From Clavibacter sp. A6099 (GTDB lineage Bacteria > Actinomycetota > Actinomycetes > Actinomycetales > Microbacteriaceae), in the NCBI RefSeq assembly GCF_021919125.1, contig NZ_CP083439.1, forward strand, positions 2,170,001 to 2,234,000: DNA of 64,000 bases. The letters are read 5' to 3'. This document shows positions 40,090-48,469 of this stretch, piece by piece. Under the pieces are notes generated by a model that saw only the letters and a list, made by a program, of their open reading frames with translations, had not been told where the DNA came from and made no database searches. Each line of letters begins with the position of its first letter. Position 1 is the stretch's first letter. The position numbers and the translations under genes are program-made.

Positions 40090-40878
40090 TCAGTGGGCGA
40101 GGATCTTGGAGAGGAAGTCCTTCGCGCGCGGGCTCTGCGGATCGTCGAAGAAGGCCTGCGGGGTGGTGTCCTCCTCGATGGCGCCATCGGCCATGAAGAT
40201 CACGCGGTCCGCGGCCTTGCGGGCGAAGCCCATCTCGTGGGTGACGACCATCATCGTCATGCCGTCCTTGGCGAGGCCGACCATCACGTCGAGGACCTCG
40301 GTGATCATCTCGGGGTCGAGCGCCGAGGTGGGCTCGTCGAGGAGGATCAGCTTCGGGTCCATCGCCAGCGCGCGGGCGATCGCGACGCGCTGCTGCTGGC
40401 CGCCGGAGAGCTGGGCCGGCATCTTCTGCGCCTGGTTGGCGACGCCGACGCGGTCGAGGAGCTCCATCGCCCGCTTCTCCGCCTCGGCCTTGCCCTGCTT
40501 GCGCACCTTGATGGGGCCGAGGGTCACGTTCTCGAGCACGGTCTTGTGCGCGAAGAGGTTGAAGGACTGGAAGACCATGCCGACGTCGGCGCGGAGGCGC
40601 GCGAGCTCGGCGCCCTCGGACGGGAGGTCCTGGCCGTCGATCGTGATGGTGCCGTCGTCGATGGTCTCGAGCCGGTTGATCGCACGGCACAGCGTCGACT
40701 TGCCCGACCCGCTGGGGCCGATGACGACGACGACCTCGCCGCGGTTCACCGTGGTCGAGATGTCCTTGAGGACGTGCAGGTCCCCGAAGTGCTTGTTGAC
40801 GTGGGATACGACGACCAGGGGCTCGCCGACCGCTGCTGCGGCGGGCGAGGCGGGGTCCGCCGTCGGGCTCTGCTCCAT
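40090..40878 (-). CDS. gluA: Glutamate ABC transporter ATPase GluA
   Basis: ATP-binding subunit, 262 aa. Walker A GPSGSGKSTLCR, Q-loop MVFQSFNLF, signature LSGGQQQRVAIARAL, Walker B LILLDEPTSALDPE and H-loop VVTHEMGFA. First gene of gluABCD. An acidic/Ala-rich tail of about 20 residues precedes the domain. Confidence 0.94.
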   Translation of the reverse strand: MEQSPTADPASPAAAAVGEPLVVVSHVNKHFGDLHVLKDISTTVNRGEVVVVIGPSGSGKSTLCRAINRLETIDDGTITIDGQDLPSEGAELARLRADVGMVFQSFNLFAHKTVLENVTLGPIKVRKQGKAEAEKRAMELLDRVGVANQAQKMPAQLSGGQQQRVAIARALAMDPKLILLDEPTSALDPEMITEVLDVMVGLAKDGMTMMVVTHEMGFARKAADRVIFMADGAIEEDTTPQAFFDDPQSPRAKDFLSKILAH

Positions 40879-41029
40879 GCGAACACCATATCCATGCCGG
40901 TGTTTCGTCCGCGTTTCCGCGGGGCATCGTCACCCCATCGTGACGCGTCGGCCGCGTTTCCGCCGATCAGGGGCGGTGCCGGCGCGCACCCGAACGACGC
41001 GCATCCGCCGGGTGTCCGGCGCGTGACGC

Positions 41030-41830
41030 TTAGGCGCGCTGCGCGAACGCCGACTCGTAGAGGCAGACGGAGGCGGCCGTCGCGAGGTTCATCGACTCGG
41101 CCTGGCCGTAGATCGGCACGACGACGGCGCGGTCGGCGAGGGCGAGGTGCTCGTCCTGGATGCCGCGGGCCTCGTTGCCGAAGAGCCACGCCGTGGGGCC
41201 GGCGAGCCCGCCCGACGTGCGCTCCGCGAGGAGGTCGTCGCCCTTGACGTCCGCGGCGAGGACCTGGAGCCCCGCCGCCTTCACGCGCTCGAGCACAGCG
41301 TCGAGCTCGGGCATGATCGCGACCGGCAGGTGGAAGAGCGAGCCCGTCGTGGCGCGCACGACCTTGGGGTTGTAGAGGTCGACGGAGCGGCCCGTGAGGA
41401 TCACCGCGTCGGCGCCCGCGGCATCGGCCGCCCGGATGATGGTGCCGGCGTTGCCGGGGTCGCGCACCTCCTCGAGGATCGCGATGAGGCGCGGGTCGTC
41501 GCCGAGGATCTGCTTGAGCGACGTCGGGAACTGCCGGCACACGCCCACCACGCCCTGCGGAGTGACGGTGTCGGCCATCGACGCGATCACGTCCTCGGTG
41601 ACGAACTCGACCTCGACGCCGGCCTCGCGGACGGCGCGCGCGAGGTCCGGGTAGCGATCGAGGGCCGTGGGGGTCGCGAACAGCTCCTGGACGAGGTCGG
41701 GCCGGAACGCGAGCGCCTCCGAGACGGCCTGCGGCCCCTCGAGGAGGAAGAGGCCCGTGTCGGCGCGTGCATCCCGCTTCGCGAGCTTGGCGACGCCACG
41801 GACACGCGGGGAGCGGGGATTGTCGAGCAT
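41030..41830 (-). CDS. TrmH/SpoU-family RNA 2'-O-methyltransferase (TsnR-like)
   Basis: SPOUT methyltransferase acting on rRNA or tRNA ribose. The 266-aa protein has an N-terminal substrate domain (LFATPTALDRYPD) and the SpoU motifs: LEEVRDPGNAGTIIRAADAAG, AWLFGNEARGI and VPIYGQAESMNLATAASVCLYE, the trefoil knot. Position after rplT matches M. tuberculosis tsnR (Rv1644). Target cannot be read from sequence. Confidence 0.92.
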   Translation of the reverse strand: MLDNPRSPRVRGVAKLAKRDARADTGLFLLEGPQAVSEALAFRPDLVQELFATPTALDRYPDLARAVREAGVEVEFVTEDVIASMADTVTPQGVVGVCRQFPTSLKQILGDDPRLIAILEEVRDPGNAGTIIRAADAAGADAVILTGRSVDLYNPKVVRATTGSLFHLPVAIMPELDAVLERVKAAGLQVLAADVKGDDLLAERTSGGLAGPTAWLFGNEARGIQDEHLALADRAVVVPIYGQAESMNLATAASVCLYESAFAQRA

Positions 41831-41844
41831 GCCTGCAACACTAA

Positions 41845-41872
41845 CGGCGCGCCCCCGGTTGGGGACGCGCCG
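41845..41872 (-). terminator. Terminator after rplT
   Basis: Stem CGGCGCG-CCCC/GGGG-CGCGCCG with short loop, 22 bases after rplT and 15 before the tsnR-like gene. It should end or reduce the infC-rpmI-rplT transcript. Confidence 0.7.
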
Positions 41873-41893
41873 TCGGCGGTGGTGCGGGAGGTG

Positions 41894-42286
41894 CTAGGCG
41901 TTCGCCGCGACCTTGGGGGCCGAGGTGTTCGCGGGCAGGGCGGCCTTGGCCGTCTGCACGAGCGAGGCGAAGGTCGCGGGCTCGTGGACCGCGAGCTCCG
42001 CGAGGATGCGGCGGTCGACCTGGACGCCGGCGAGCGAGAGGCCCTGGATGAGGCGGTTGTACGTGAGGCCGTTCGCGCGGGCGGCGGCGTTGATGCGCTG
42101 GATCCAGAGGCGGCGGAACTCGCCCTTCTTCGCACGGCGGTCGCGGTACGCGTAGACGAGGGAGTGGGTGACCTGCTCCTTGGCCTTGCGGTACAGACGC
42201 GAGCGCTGGCCGCGGTAACCGGCGGCGCGCTCGAGGATGACCCGACGCTTCTTGTGGGCGTTGACGGCCCTCTTGACTCTTGCCAT
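41894..42286 (-). CDS. rplT: Ribosomal protein bL20
   Basis: Assembly protein of the 50S subunit, 130 aa. [21 protein letters not shown] and [17 protein letters not shown] are the conserved basic N-terminus; [14 protein letters not shown] follows. In other bacteria bL20 represses this operon by binding mRNA. Last of infC-rpmI-rplT. Confidence 0.98.
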   Translation of the reverse strand: MARVKRAVNAHKKRRVILERAAGYRGQRSRLYRKAKEQVTHSLVYAYRDRRAKKGEFRRLWIQRINAAARANGLTYNRLIQGLSLAGVQVDRRILAELAVHEPATFASLVQTAKAALPANTSAPKVAANA

Positions 42287-42332
42287 TTCAGTGATTCCTA
42301 TTCGAGTTCAGATGTCGCGGACGACGAGGGGC

Positions 42333-42519
42333 CTAGCGGCCGAGGAGCTTCTTGGCGACCTTCATGTCGGCCTTGGCCAGGGGCTGGTCCTGGTTGAGTC
42401 GCGCCTTGCGCCCGGAGGACTTGACCTCGAGGTTGTGCCGCATGCCCGCCTGCTGCTTCATGATCTTGCCGCTGCCGGTGACCTTGAAACGCTTCTTGGC
42501 ACCCGAGTGGGTCTTCTGC

Positions 42520-42527
<8 letters not shown>
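42333..42527 (-). CDS. rpmI: Ribosomal protein bL35
   Basis: 64-aa 50S protein: [20 protein letters not shown] start and typical Lys/Arg content. ATG at 42525-42527 overlaps the infC stop by 8 bases (ATGCCTAA), so it is translationally coupled to infC. Confidence 0.98.
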
Positions 42528-43113
<586 letters not shown>

Positions 43114-43147
43114 GGACTGCTCCTATTCGTGTCTTCGGGTGGCCCGG

Positions 43148-43290
43148 CGGCTCTCGGGGAGCCGCTCGGATTCGAGACGAGGAGGGTTCTTCACCAGGGT
43201 GCGACGGATCCGTCGCACTCGGCAACACGCCCATGCCCGCATGATGCGGGGCTCCCGTCCTGCGCGGTTCCCGTTGGGGAGCCGTTCGGA
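43148..43290 (-). promoter_or_regulatory. Structured 5 prime leader of infC
   Basis: Four perfect stems line up in about 140 bases ahead of the infC ribosome site: 43148-43164 (6 bp), 43199-43218 (20-base palindrome), 43236-43250 (7 bp, 1-base loop) and 43250-43283 (7 bp, 20-base loop). The 15-base element GGGGAGCCGYTCGGA occurs at 43156-43170 and 43276-43290. This looks like an mRNA leader for bL20 or another regulator. The whole gap 43114-43489 shows no coding frame I trust. A TAGGTT near 43308 may be the -10. Confidence 0.6.
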
Positions 43291-43489
43291 CGGGGGAGCG
43301 AAATCGACCCGGTAACCTATGGAGGCGGTCAAGCGCGGGTGGGAGATCAATCCTCTTTCGAACCGGGACTGTGACAGCCCCGGAGCCGTCGATCAGCATA
43401 GCAGACGCCGACCCCGCCCCGGAAGGGCGGCCACGACGAGCTCCCGCCGCCTCCGCCATCCGGCACCGCCACCCAGCCCGAGGACTCAC

Positions 43490-43975
43490 ATGACCGACCA
43501 GGCCCAGCCCGACCCCGCGACCACCGCACCCGCCGACCCCGCGTCCGCCGGTCCGGCCGACGCCCACGTGCACCGCTTCGAGGAGCCCGCCGCGACCGGC
43601 GACGGCACCTCGGTCGCGGGCGTCGCGGACGACGACACCGCCGACTTCGTCGCCGACCAGTACGCGCGCGACATCGCGGAGGTCTCCGCCGTGGAGGTCA
43701 TCACGACCACGGCCGTCCACCTGATGAGCGCCGCCGCCGTCAAGTGCGGGCTCGCCGACGACCCCGCCACGCAGACCGACCTCGCCGAGGCGCGGAAGCT
43801 CATCATCTCGCTCGCGGGCCTCGTGACCGCCGCGTCCCCGGAGCTCGGCGACCAGCACGCGCGCAGCCTCCGCGACGGCCTCCGCTCCCTGCAGCTCGCC
43901 TTCCGCGAGGCGTCGCCGTACCCCGACGCCGTCGGCAAGGGACCCGGCGAGAAGTACACCGGCCCCGTCTCCTAG
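43490..43975 (+). CDS. DUF1844-family protein
   Basis: 161 aa, ATG at 43490-43492. The first 65 residues are Ala/Pro/Asp-rich and likely disordered. The C-terminal part, VEVITTTAVHLMSAAAVKCGLA through ARKLIISLAGLVT to LRDGLRSLQLAFREAS, fits DUF1844, helical proteins of unknown role found next to infC in actinobacteria. Transcribed away from infC. An in-frame start further upstream would cross the infC leader and is rejected. Confidence 0.82.
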   Translation: MTDQAQPDPATTAPADPASAGPADAHVHRFEEPAATGDGTSVAGVADDDTADFVADQYARDIAEVSAVEVITTTAVHLMSAAAVKCGLADDPATQTDLAEARKLIISLAGLVTAASPELGDQHARSLRDGLRSLQLAFREASPYPDAVGKGPGEKYTGPVS

Positions 43976-44014
43976 GCCAGCCGCCCGCCGGGGCTCGCGA
44001 GCCGCGCCCGCGGG

Positions 44015-44782
44015 TCAGCGCGCGGACGTGATCCGGAGCCCCATGCTGTCGACCCGGTCGGCGAGGACCGCGCTCCGTGACCACTCCCCCTGCAGCCGCG
44101 CCAGCAGCGCGTCGAGCGCCGGGCGGTCGAGGCCGTCGACGAGCTCCAGCGCGATCATCAGCTCCGGGCCCTCGAGGCGTGCGCGCGGATCGCCCGGTGC
44201 CGTGCTCACGGACACGACCGCGGGCTCCTCGGCGACGCTCGCCTCCAGCGCCGCGACCACCTCCGGGTCCTCAGGGCTCGGGGTCCACGGCAGCGACCGG
44301 GCGACCGCCCACACCGCCGGCCGCCGCAGGACGAACTCCGTGTCGGACATCGGGTCGACGACCACGAGGTCGGTCTCCTCGCTCGCCGCGGCCAGCGCCA
44401 CACGGACGGCGTCGGCCGGGACGGGACGCGCGGCGGGGTTCCACCTGCCCATCGCGGCGACGGATGTGAAGACCGGCATGACGGTGCGCCCGTCGGGCCC
44501 GGCCACCGTGATGATCGACAGCTCGGCGCTCTTGTCCGCCTTCAGGCCGTGCGCGCCCTCACCCTCCTCGCCGAGGCGGGCGACAAGCGGGATCAGCAGG
44601 CGCGCGTCGCGGAGCGCGTCCACGACCGCGGCCTGCCCGACCTCGCCGCGACCGTGCCGCGCGAGCGCGGCCGCGACGGCGGGCGGCGCCGATCCGTCGT
44701 CGTCCGGGAACGGGGTGGGCTCGAACGACCGGCCCGCCCAGGGGGTCCCGGCCGAGTCGGCGTGCGAGGAGGATCCCGTCAT
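44015..44782 (-). CDS. SseB-family protein coupled to hisA
   Basis: 255 aa, ATG at 44780-44782 overlapping the hisA stop (ATGA). The central stretch [10 protein letters not shown] through [16 protein letters not shown] and [21 protein letters not shown] fits the SseB N-terminal domain. Function in actinobacteria is unknown; the his-operon position is common in Microbacteriaceae. Converges with the DUF1844 gene, 39 bases apart. Confidence 0.82.
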   Translation of the reverse strand: MTGSSSHADSAGTPWAGRSFEPTPFPDDDGSAPPAVAAALARHGRGEVGQAAVVDALRDARLLIPLVARLGEEGEGAHGLKADKSAELSIITVAGPDGRTVMPVFTSVAAMGRWNPAARPVPADAVRVALAAASEETDLVVVDPMSDTEFVLRRPAVWAVARSLPWTPSPEDPEVVAALEASVAEEPAVVSVSTAPGDPRARLEGPELMIALELVDGLDRPALDALLARLQGEWSRSAVLADRVDSMGLRITSAR

Positions 44783-45528
44783 CGCTCCCCGGCGATGTCG
44801 AGCGCCTCGCCGAGCGTGAACGCGCCCGCGTACAGGGCCTTGCCGACGATGGCGCCCTCCAGGCCGAGCGGCACGAGCTCGCGGAGAGCCTGGATGTCGT
44901 CGAGGCTCGAGACGCCGCCCGAGGCGACGACCGGGCGCTCGGTGCGCTCGAGCACGTCCCGGAGCAGCTGCAGGTTCGGGCCCTGGAGCGTGCCGTCCTT
45001 GGTGACGTCGGTGACGACGTAGCGCGCGCACCCGGCGTCCTCGAGGCGCTCGAGGACCTCCCAGATGTCGCCCCCGTCCTGCGTCCAACCGCGCGCGGAG
45101 AGCGTGCGGCCGCGGACGTCGAGCCCCACCGCCACGGCCTCGCCGTGCTGCGCGATGACGCTGGCCGCCCACTCGGGGTTCTCCAGCGCGGCGGTGCCGA
45201 GGTTGATCCGCGTCGCGCCGCTCTCGAGCGCCACGTCGAGCGAGCGGTCGTCCCGGATCCCGCCGGACAGCTCGATCTGCACGCCGTCGATGGCGCGGAT
45301 CACACGGGAGATCACCGACAGGTTGTCCCCGCGGCCGAACGCGGCGTCGAGGTCGACGAGGTGCAGCCACTCGGCGCCCTGCTCCGCCCAGTCGCGGGCG
45401 GCGTCCACGGGGTCGCCGTAGCCGGTCTCGGTGCCGGCCGCGCCCTGCGTGAGGCGGACGGCCTGGCCGCCCGCCACGTCGACGGCGGGCAGCAGGGTCA
45501 GGCGGGGGGTGCTGGTGAACTCGCTCAT
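44779..45528 (-). CDS. hisA: Phosphoribosyl isomerase HisA/PriA
   Basis: TIM-barrel isomerase of ProFAR in histidine synthesis. ATG at 45526-45528 has GGAAGG just upstream; 249 aa. [15 protein letters not shown] holds the first catalytic Asp, and [15 protein letters not shown] the second. In actinobacteria lacking trpF this enzyme (PriA) also isomerises PRA for tryptophan; whether that holds here depends on a trpF elsewhere. Confidence 0.94.
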   Translation of the reverse strand: MSEFTSTPRLTLLPAVDVAGGQAVRLTQGAAGTETGYGDPVDAARDWAEQGAEWLHLVDLDAAFGRGDNLSVISRVIRAIDGVQIELSGGIRDDRSLDVALESGATRINLGTAALENPEWAASVIAQHGEAVAVGLDVRGRTLSARGWTQDGGDIWEVLERLEDAGCARYVVTDVTKDGTLQGPNLQLLRDVLERTERPVVASGGVSSLDDIQALRELVPLGLEGAIVGKALYAGAFTLGEALDIAGER

Positions 45529-45591
45529 GGGGCCTTCCATCGATGGGGCGCGGGCGTGCGGGATGCCGCGCAGGGCGGCGGGTCGGATGCG

Positions 45592-46233
45592 TCAGGCGGC
45601 GCGGAGCGTGCCGAGCCAGTTCGCGAGCAACCGGATCCCGGCCGCGCCCGACTTCTCGGGGTGGAACTGCGTGGCGGAGAGGGGGCCGTTCTCGACGGCG
45701 GCGACGAACCGCTCTCCGTGCGTGGCCCAGGTGACGCGGGGCGCGGGCAGCGGCGGGAGCGGGTCGATCCCCCACGTGCGCGCGGCGTACGAGTGCACGA
45801 AGTAGAAGCGCTCGTCCTCGAGCCCGGCGAACAGCGCGGATCCCTCGGGGGCCTCGACGGTGTTCCAGCCCATGTGCGGGAGCACGTCCGACTCGATCCG
45901 ATCGACCGTGCCGGGCCACTCCCCCAGGCCGGCCACGTCGACGTCGCGCTCGACGCCGCGGTCGAACAAGACCTGCATTCCGACGCAGATGCCCAGCACC
46001 GGACGTCCGCCCGCGAGACGGCGGTCGACGACGCGGTCACCGCCGGCCGCACGCAGCGCGGTCATCACGGCGGAGAACGCGCCGACGCCGGGGACGAGGA
46101 GGCCGTCGGCCTCGTGCGCCCGCTTCGGGTCGCCCGTCAGCTCGACATCCGCGCCGGCCAGCTCGAGCGCCTTGACCGCGGAGTGGACGTTGCCGCTCCC
46201 GTAGTCGAGGACGACGACCGAGGGCCGCGTCAC
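45592..46233 (-). CDS. hisH: Imidazole glycerol phosphate synthase, glutaminase subunit
   Basis: Supplies ammonia to HisF. GTG at 46231-46233 overlaps hisB; 213 aa. Class I glutaminase triad: Cys in [10 protein letters not shown], and His-Glu in [19 protein letters not shown] opens the protein. hisF is not in the window, unlike the M. tuberculosis cluster. Confidence 0.96.
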   Translation of the reverse strand: MTRPSVVVLDYGSGNVHSAVKALELAGADVELTGDPKRAHEADGLLVPGVGAFSAVMTALRAAGGDRVVDRRLAGGRPVLGICVGMQVLFDRGVERDVDVAGLGEWPGTVDRIESDVLPHMGWNTVEAPEGSALFAGLEDERFYFVHSYAARTWGIDPLPPLPAPRVTWATHGERFVAAVENGPLSATQFHPEKSGAAGIRLLANWLGTLRAA

Positions 46234-46838
46234 AGCGCGCCCTTGGTGGACGGGATGCCGGACACCCGCGGGTCGAGCTCCTTGGCCTGACGGAAGGCGC
46301 GCGCGAAGGACTTGAACTCCGCCTCGGCGATGTGGTGCGGATCGCGCCCGCCGAGCACGGTGACGTGCACGGTGAGGCCGGCGTGGAAGGTGATGGCCTC
46401 GAAGACGTGGCGGACCATGGATCCGGTGAAGTGGCCGCCGATGAGGTGCATCTCGAACCCCGCGGGCTCACCCGAGTGGACGAGGAACGGACGACCGGAG
46501 ATGTCGACGACCGACTGCACCAGGGCCTCGTCGAGGGGCACGAGCGCATCGCCGAAGCGCGCGATGCCCGACTTGTCGCCGAGCGCCTCGCGGATGGCCT
46601 GGCCGAGAACGATGCCGACATCCTCCACGGTGTGGTGCACGTCGATGTGCGTGTCGCCCGTGGCGGTGACCTTGAGATCGGTGAGGGAGTGCTTCGCGAA
46701 GGCGGTGAGCATGTGGTCGTAGAACGGCACCGACGTGCTGATCTCGGAGGCACCGGTGCCGTCGAGGTCGAGCTGGAGGTCGATGGTGGACTCGCTGGTC
46801 TGCCGCGTGACGTGCGCGGTGCGCGCGAGGGTGCTCAT
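46230..46838 (-). CDS. hisB: Imidazoleglycerol-phosphate dehydratase
   Basis: Mn-dependent dehydration in histidine synthesis, 202 aa from ATG 46836-46838. A second ATG three codons upstream (46845-46847) is also possible. Metal motifs [12 protein letters not shown]-like ([10 protein letters not shown]) and [11 protein letters not shown] are intact. It is the first his gene here; hisD and hisC, expected upstream, are replaced by the LysM/lexA pair. Confidence 0.96.
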   Translation of the reverse strand: MSTLARTAHVTRQTSESTIDLQLDLDGTGASEISTSVPFYDHMLTAFAKHSLTDLKVTATGDTHIDVHHTVEDVGIVLGQAIREALGDKSGIARFGDALVPLDEALVQSVVDISGRPFLVHSGEPAGFEMHLIGGHFTGSMVRHVFEAITFHAGLTVHVTVLGGRDPHHIAEAEFKSFARAFRQAKELDPRVSGIPSTKGAL

Positions 46839-46870
46839 GGGTTCCATGCTACCGATCGGTTCCCCTCCAC

Positions 46871-46906
46871 CCGCCGCGCTCCCGGCCGCCACCGGGAGCG
46901 CGGCGG
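46871..46906 (-). terminator. Terminator after the LysM gene
   Basis: A perfect 15-bp stem, CCGCCGCGCTCCCGG with its complement, loop of 6, lies 45 bases after the LysM stop and before hisB. Very stable; isolates the SOS gene from the his operon. Confidence 0.75.
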
Positions 46907-46951
46907 CGGACCGCCGTGCGCACGACGCACCGTGCGGGCGTCGCCCGAGGA

Positions 46952-47347
46952 TCAGTGCGCGTACTCGGTGGGGACGGCGAGCTGCTGGCCCGCCGCGACG
47001 TCCGACGAGGGCAGGCGGTTGAGGTCGACGACCGACGCGATGACGTCGCGCGGGTCGGCCGACGGCGCGATCTCCTCCGCGAGGTCCCACAGGGACTGGC
47101 CGCTGGAGACGGTGACGTACTCGAACGTGGTGCCCGACGCGTCCTTCGACGCGACGGCCGCGCCGCCGTTGAGCGCGACGAGGCCGGCGCCGAGCGCGAG
47201 CGGGGTGGCGACCAGGGCCGTGAGTACGAGGCGTCCGCGACGCGTGATGCGCAGGCGCGTGCGGGGCGCGACGGCGGCCTCCGCGACGGGCGAGGTGGAC
47301 GGGCCGACGGGGGTGGACGCTGCGGGGGTGGTGGCTGCGGTGTTCAT
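46952..47347 (-). CDS. LysM-domain membrane protein divergent from lexA
   Basis: 131 aa, ATG at 47345-47347 with AGAGGT upstream. Residues 1-40 are Ala/Thr/Pro-rich and cytosolic, residues 43-67 form one membrane helix after RRGR, and residues 75-128 are a LysM fold ([15 protein letters not shown] to [14 protein letters not shown]). The same arrangement occurs for Rv2719c beside lexA in M. tuberculosis and YneA in Bacillus, SOS-induced division inhibitors. An SOS box overlaps its promoter, so a role in halting division after DNA damage is likely. Confidence 0.85.
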   Translation of the reverse strand: MNTAATTPAASTPVGPSTSPVAEAAVAPRTRLRITRRGRLVLTALVATPLALGAGLVALNGGAAVASKDASGTTFEYVTVSSGQSLWDLAEEIAPSADPRDVIASVVDLNRLPSSDVAAGQQLAVPTEYAH

Positions 47348-47480
47348 GGTGACCTCTCGTGCGAGACGGTGGGGCGTCGATGCGACGCGCCCGGCGGTGC
47401 AGTGCGGTGTGGCATGCGATGCGGGTCCGGCAGCTCGCACCCGGCTCTCGGCCGGGAGAGCCGGGTGCGAAGCTGTGTTC

Positions 47481-47511
47481 CGAACATACATTCGAAACGA
47501 GCCCTCCGCAA
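47481..47511 (-). promoter_or_regulatory. LysM gene promoter with SOS box
   Basis: Minus strand: TTGCGG (47506-47511), 17 bases, TATGTT (47483-47488). The SOS-box-like CGAACATACATTCGA at 47481-47495 (consensus CGAAC-N4-GTTCG, one mismatch) covers the -10, so LexA would block RNA polymerase. Confidence 0.65.
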
Positions 47512-47552
47512 GCCCTCATCGCCTCGATACGGTCGCCGGGCGCGCGACACGC

Positions 47553-47593
47553 TCGAACAGGTGTTTGCCCGGGGTGCCTCGGCTGGATACAGT
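47553..47593 (+). promoter_or_regulatory. lexA promoter with SOS box
   Basis: Plus strand: TTGCCC (47565-47570), 17 bases, TACAGT (47588-47593). TCGAACAGGTGTTTG at 47553-47567 matches CGAAC-N4-GTTYG and overlaps the -35, giving LexA self-repression. The rest of 47348-47706 shows no gene. Confidence 0.65.
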
Positions 47594-47706
47594 TTCGAGT
47601 GCCTGGTGTCCATTCCATCGGGCACCACCGACATCGCCCCGCGAGGGCGTCGGCCCGCCGGGTCGACGTGCCGCGGAGGCGTCGGCGACGAGAGGCGGGC
47701 CGTGGC

Positions 47707-48387
47707 ATGACGGACGAGCGAGCGGCGGGAGGCGGCGCGACGAGGCGCCGCAAGAGCCTCAGCGACAAGCAGATCTCGATCCTGGAGTTCATCCAGCGCA
47801 CCATCGCCGGCCAGGGCTACCCGCCGAGCATGCGCGAGATCGGCGACGCCGTCGGCCTCGCCTCGCTCTCGAGCGTCACGCACCAGCTCAACCAGCTCGA
47901 GCTCTCCGGCTACCTCCGACGGGACCCGAACAGGCCGCGCGCCCTCGAGGTCCTCATCGACCTCCCCGGCTCGGGCGCCGCGGAGGGCGGTGAGCCGTCG
48001 ACGCCGGTGGGCGACGCCGCCATGGTGCCCATGGTCGGCCGCATCGCCGCCGGCATCCCCATCACCGCCGAGCAGATGGTGGAGGAGGTCTTCCCCCTCC
48101 CCCGGCAGCTCGTCGGCAAGGGCGACCTCTTCATGCTGCGGGTCGTCGGCGACTCGATGATCGACGCGGCCATCTGCGACGGCGACTGGGTCGTCGTCCG
48201 CCAGCAGAAGACCGCGGAGAACGGCGACATCGTCGCGGCCATGCTCGACGACGAGGCCACGGTGAAGGTCTTCCGCCAGCGCGACGGCCACACCTGGCTG
48301 CTCCCCCGCAACAGCGCGTTCGAGCCCATCCTCGGCGACTTCGCCGAGGTCGTCGGCAAGGTCGTGGCGGTCATGCGCTCCGTCTGA
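47707..48387 (+). CDS. lexA: SOS repressor LexA
   Basis: Transcriptional repressor of the DNA-damage response, self-cleaving when bound to RecA filaments. ATG 47707-47709; 226 aa. Winged [27 protein letters not shown]. Cleavage at Ala-Gly in GRIAAGIPI; catalytic Ser in [11 protein letters not shown] and Lys in EATVKVFRQ. Upstream frame is noncoding. Divergent from the LysM gene and convergent with hflX. Confidence 0.97.
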   Translation: MTDERAAGGGATRRRKSLSDKQISILEFIQRTIAGQGYPPSMREIGDAVGLASLSSVTHQLNQLELSGYLRRDPNRPRALEVLIDLPGSGAAEGGEPSTPVGDAAMVPMVGRIAAGIPITAEQMVEEVFPLPRQLVGKGDLFMLRVVGDSMIDAAICDGDWVVVRQQKTAENGDIVAAMLDDEATVKVFRQRDGHTWLLPRNSAFEPILGDFAEVVGKVVAVMRSV

Positions 48388-48405
48388 TCCCCGCGCACGA
48401 CGCAC

Positions 48406-48441
48406 GAGAGCGGCCGGTCCCCGAGGGGGCCGGCCGCTCTC
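48406..48441. terminator. Bidirectional hairpin between lexA and hflX
   Basis: Perfect 12-bp arms GAGAGCGGCCGG/CCGGCCGCTCTC extended by CCCC/GGGG, midway between the convergent lexA and hflX stops. Works for both strands; no T-run on either. Confidence 0.75.
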
Positions 48442-48469
48442 GCATGCGCGGGACGTCGTGCAGCGCGGG

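Noticed and set aside
43319-43489. Upstream extension of the DUF1844 gene
   Set aside because: Arg/Pro-rich shadow sequence in the infC leader; the ATG at 43490 begins the plausible protein.
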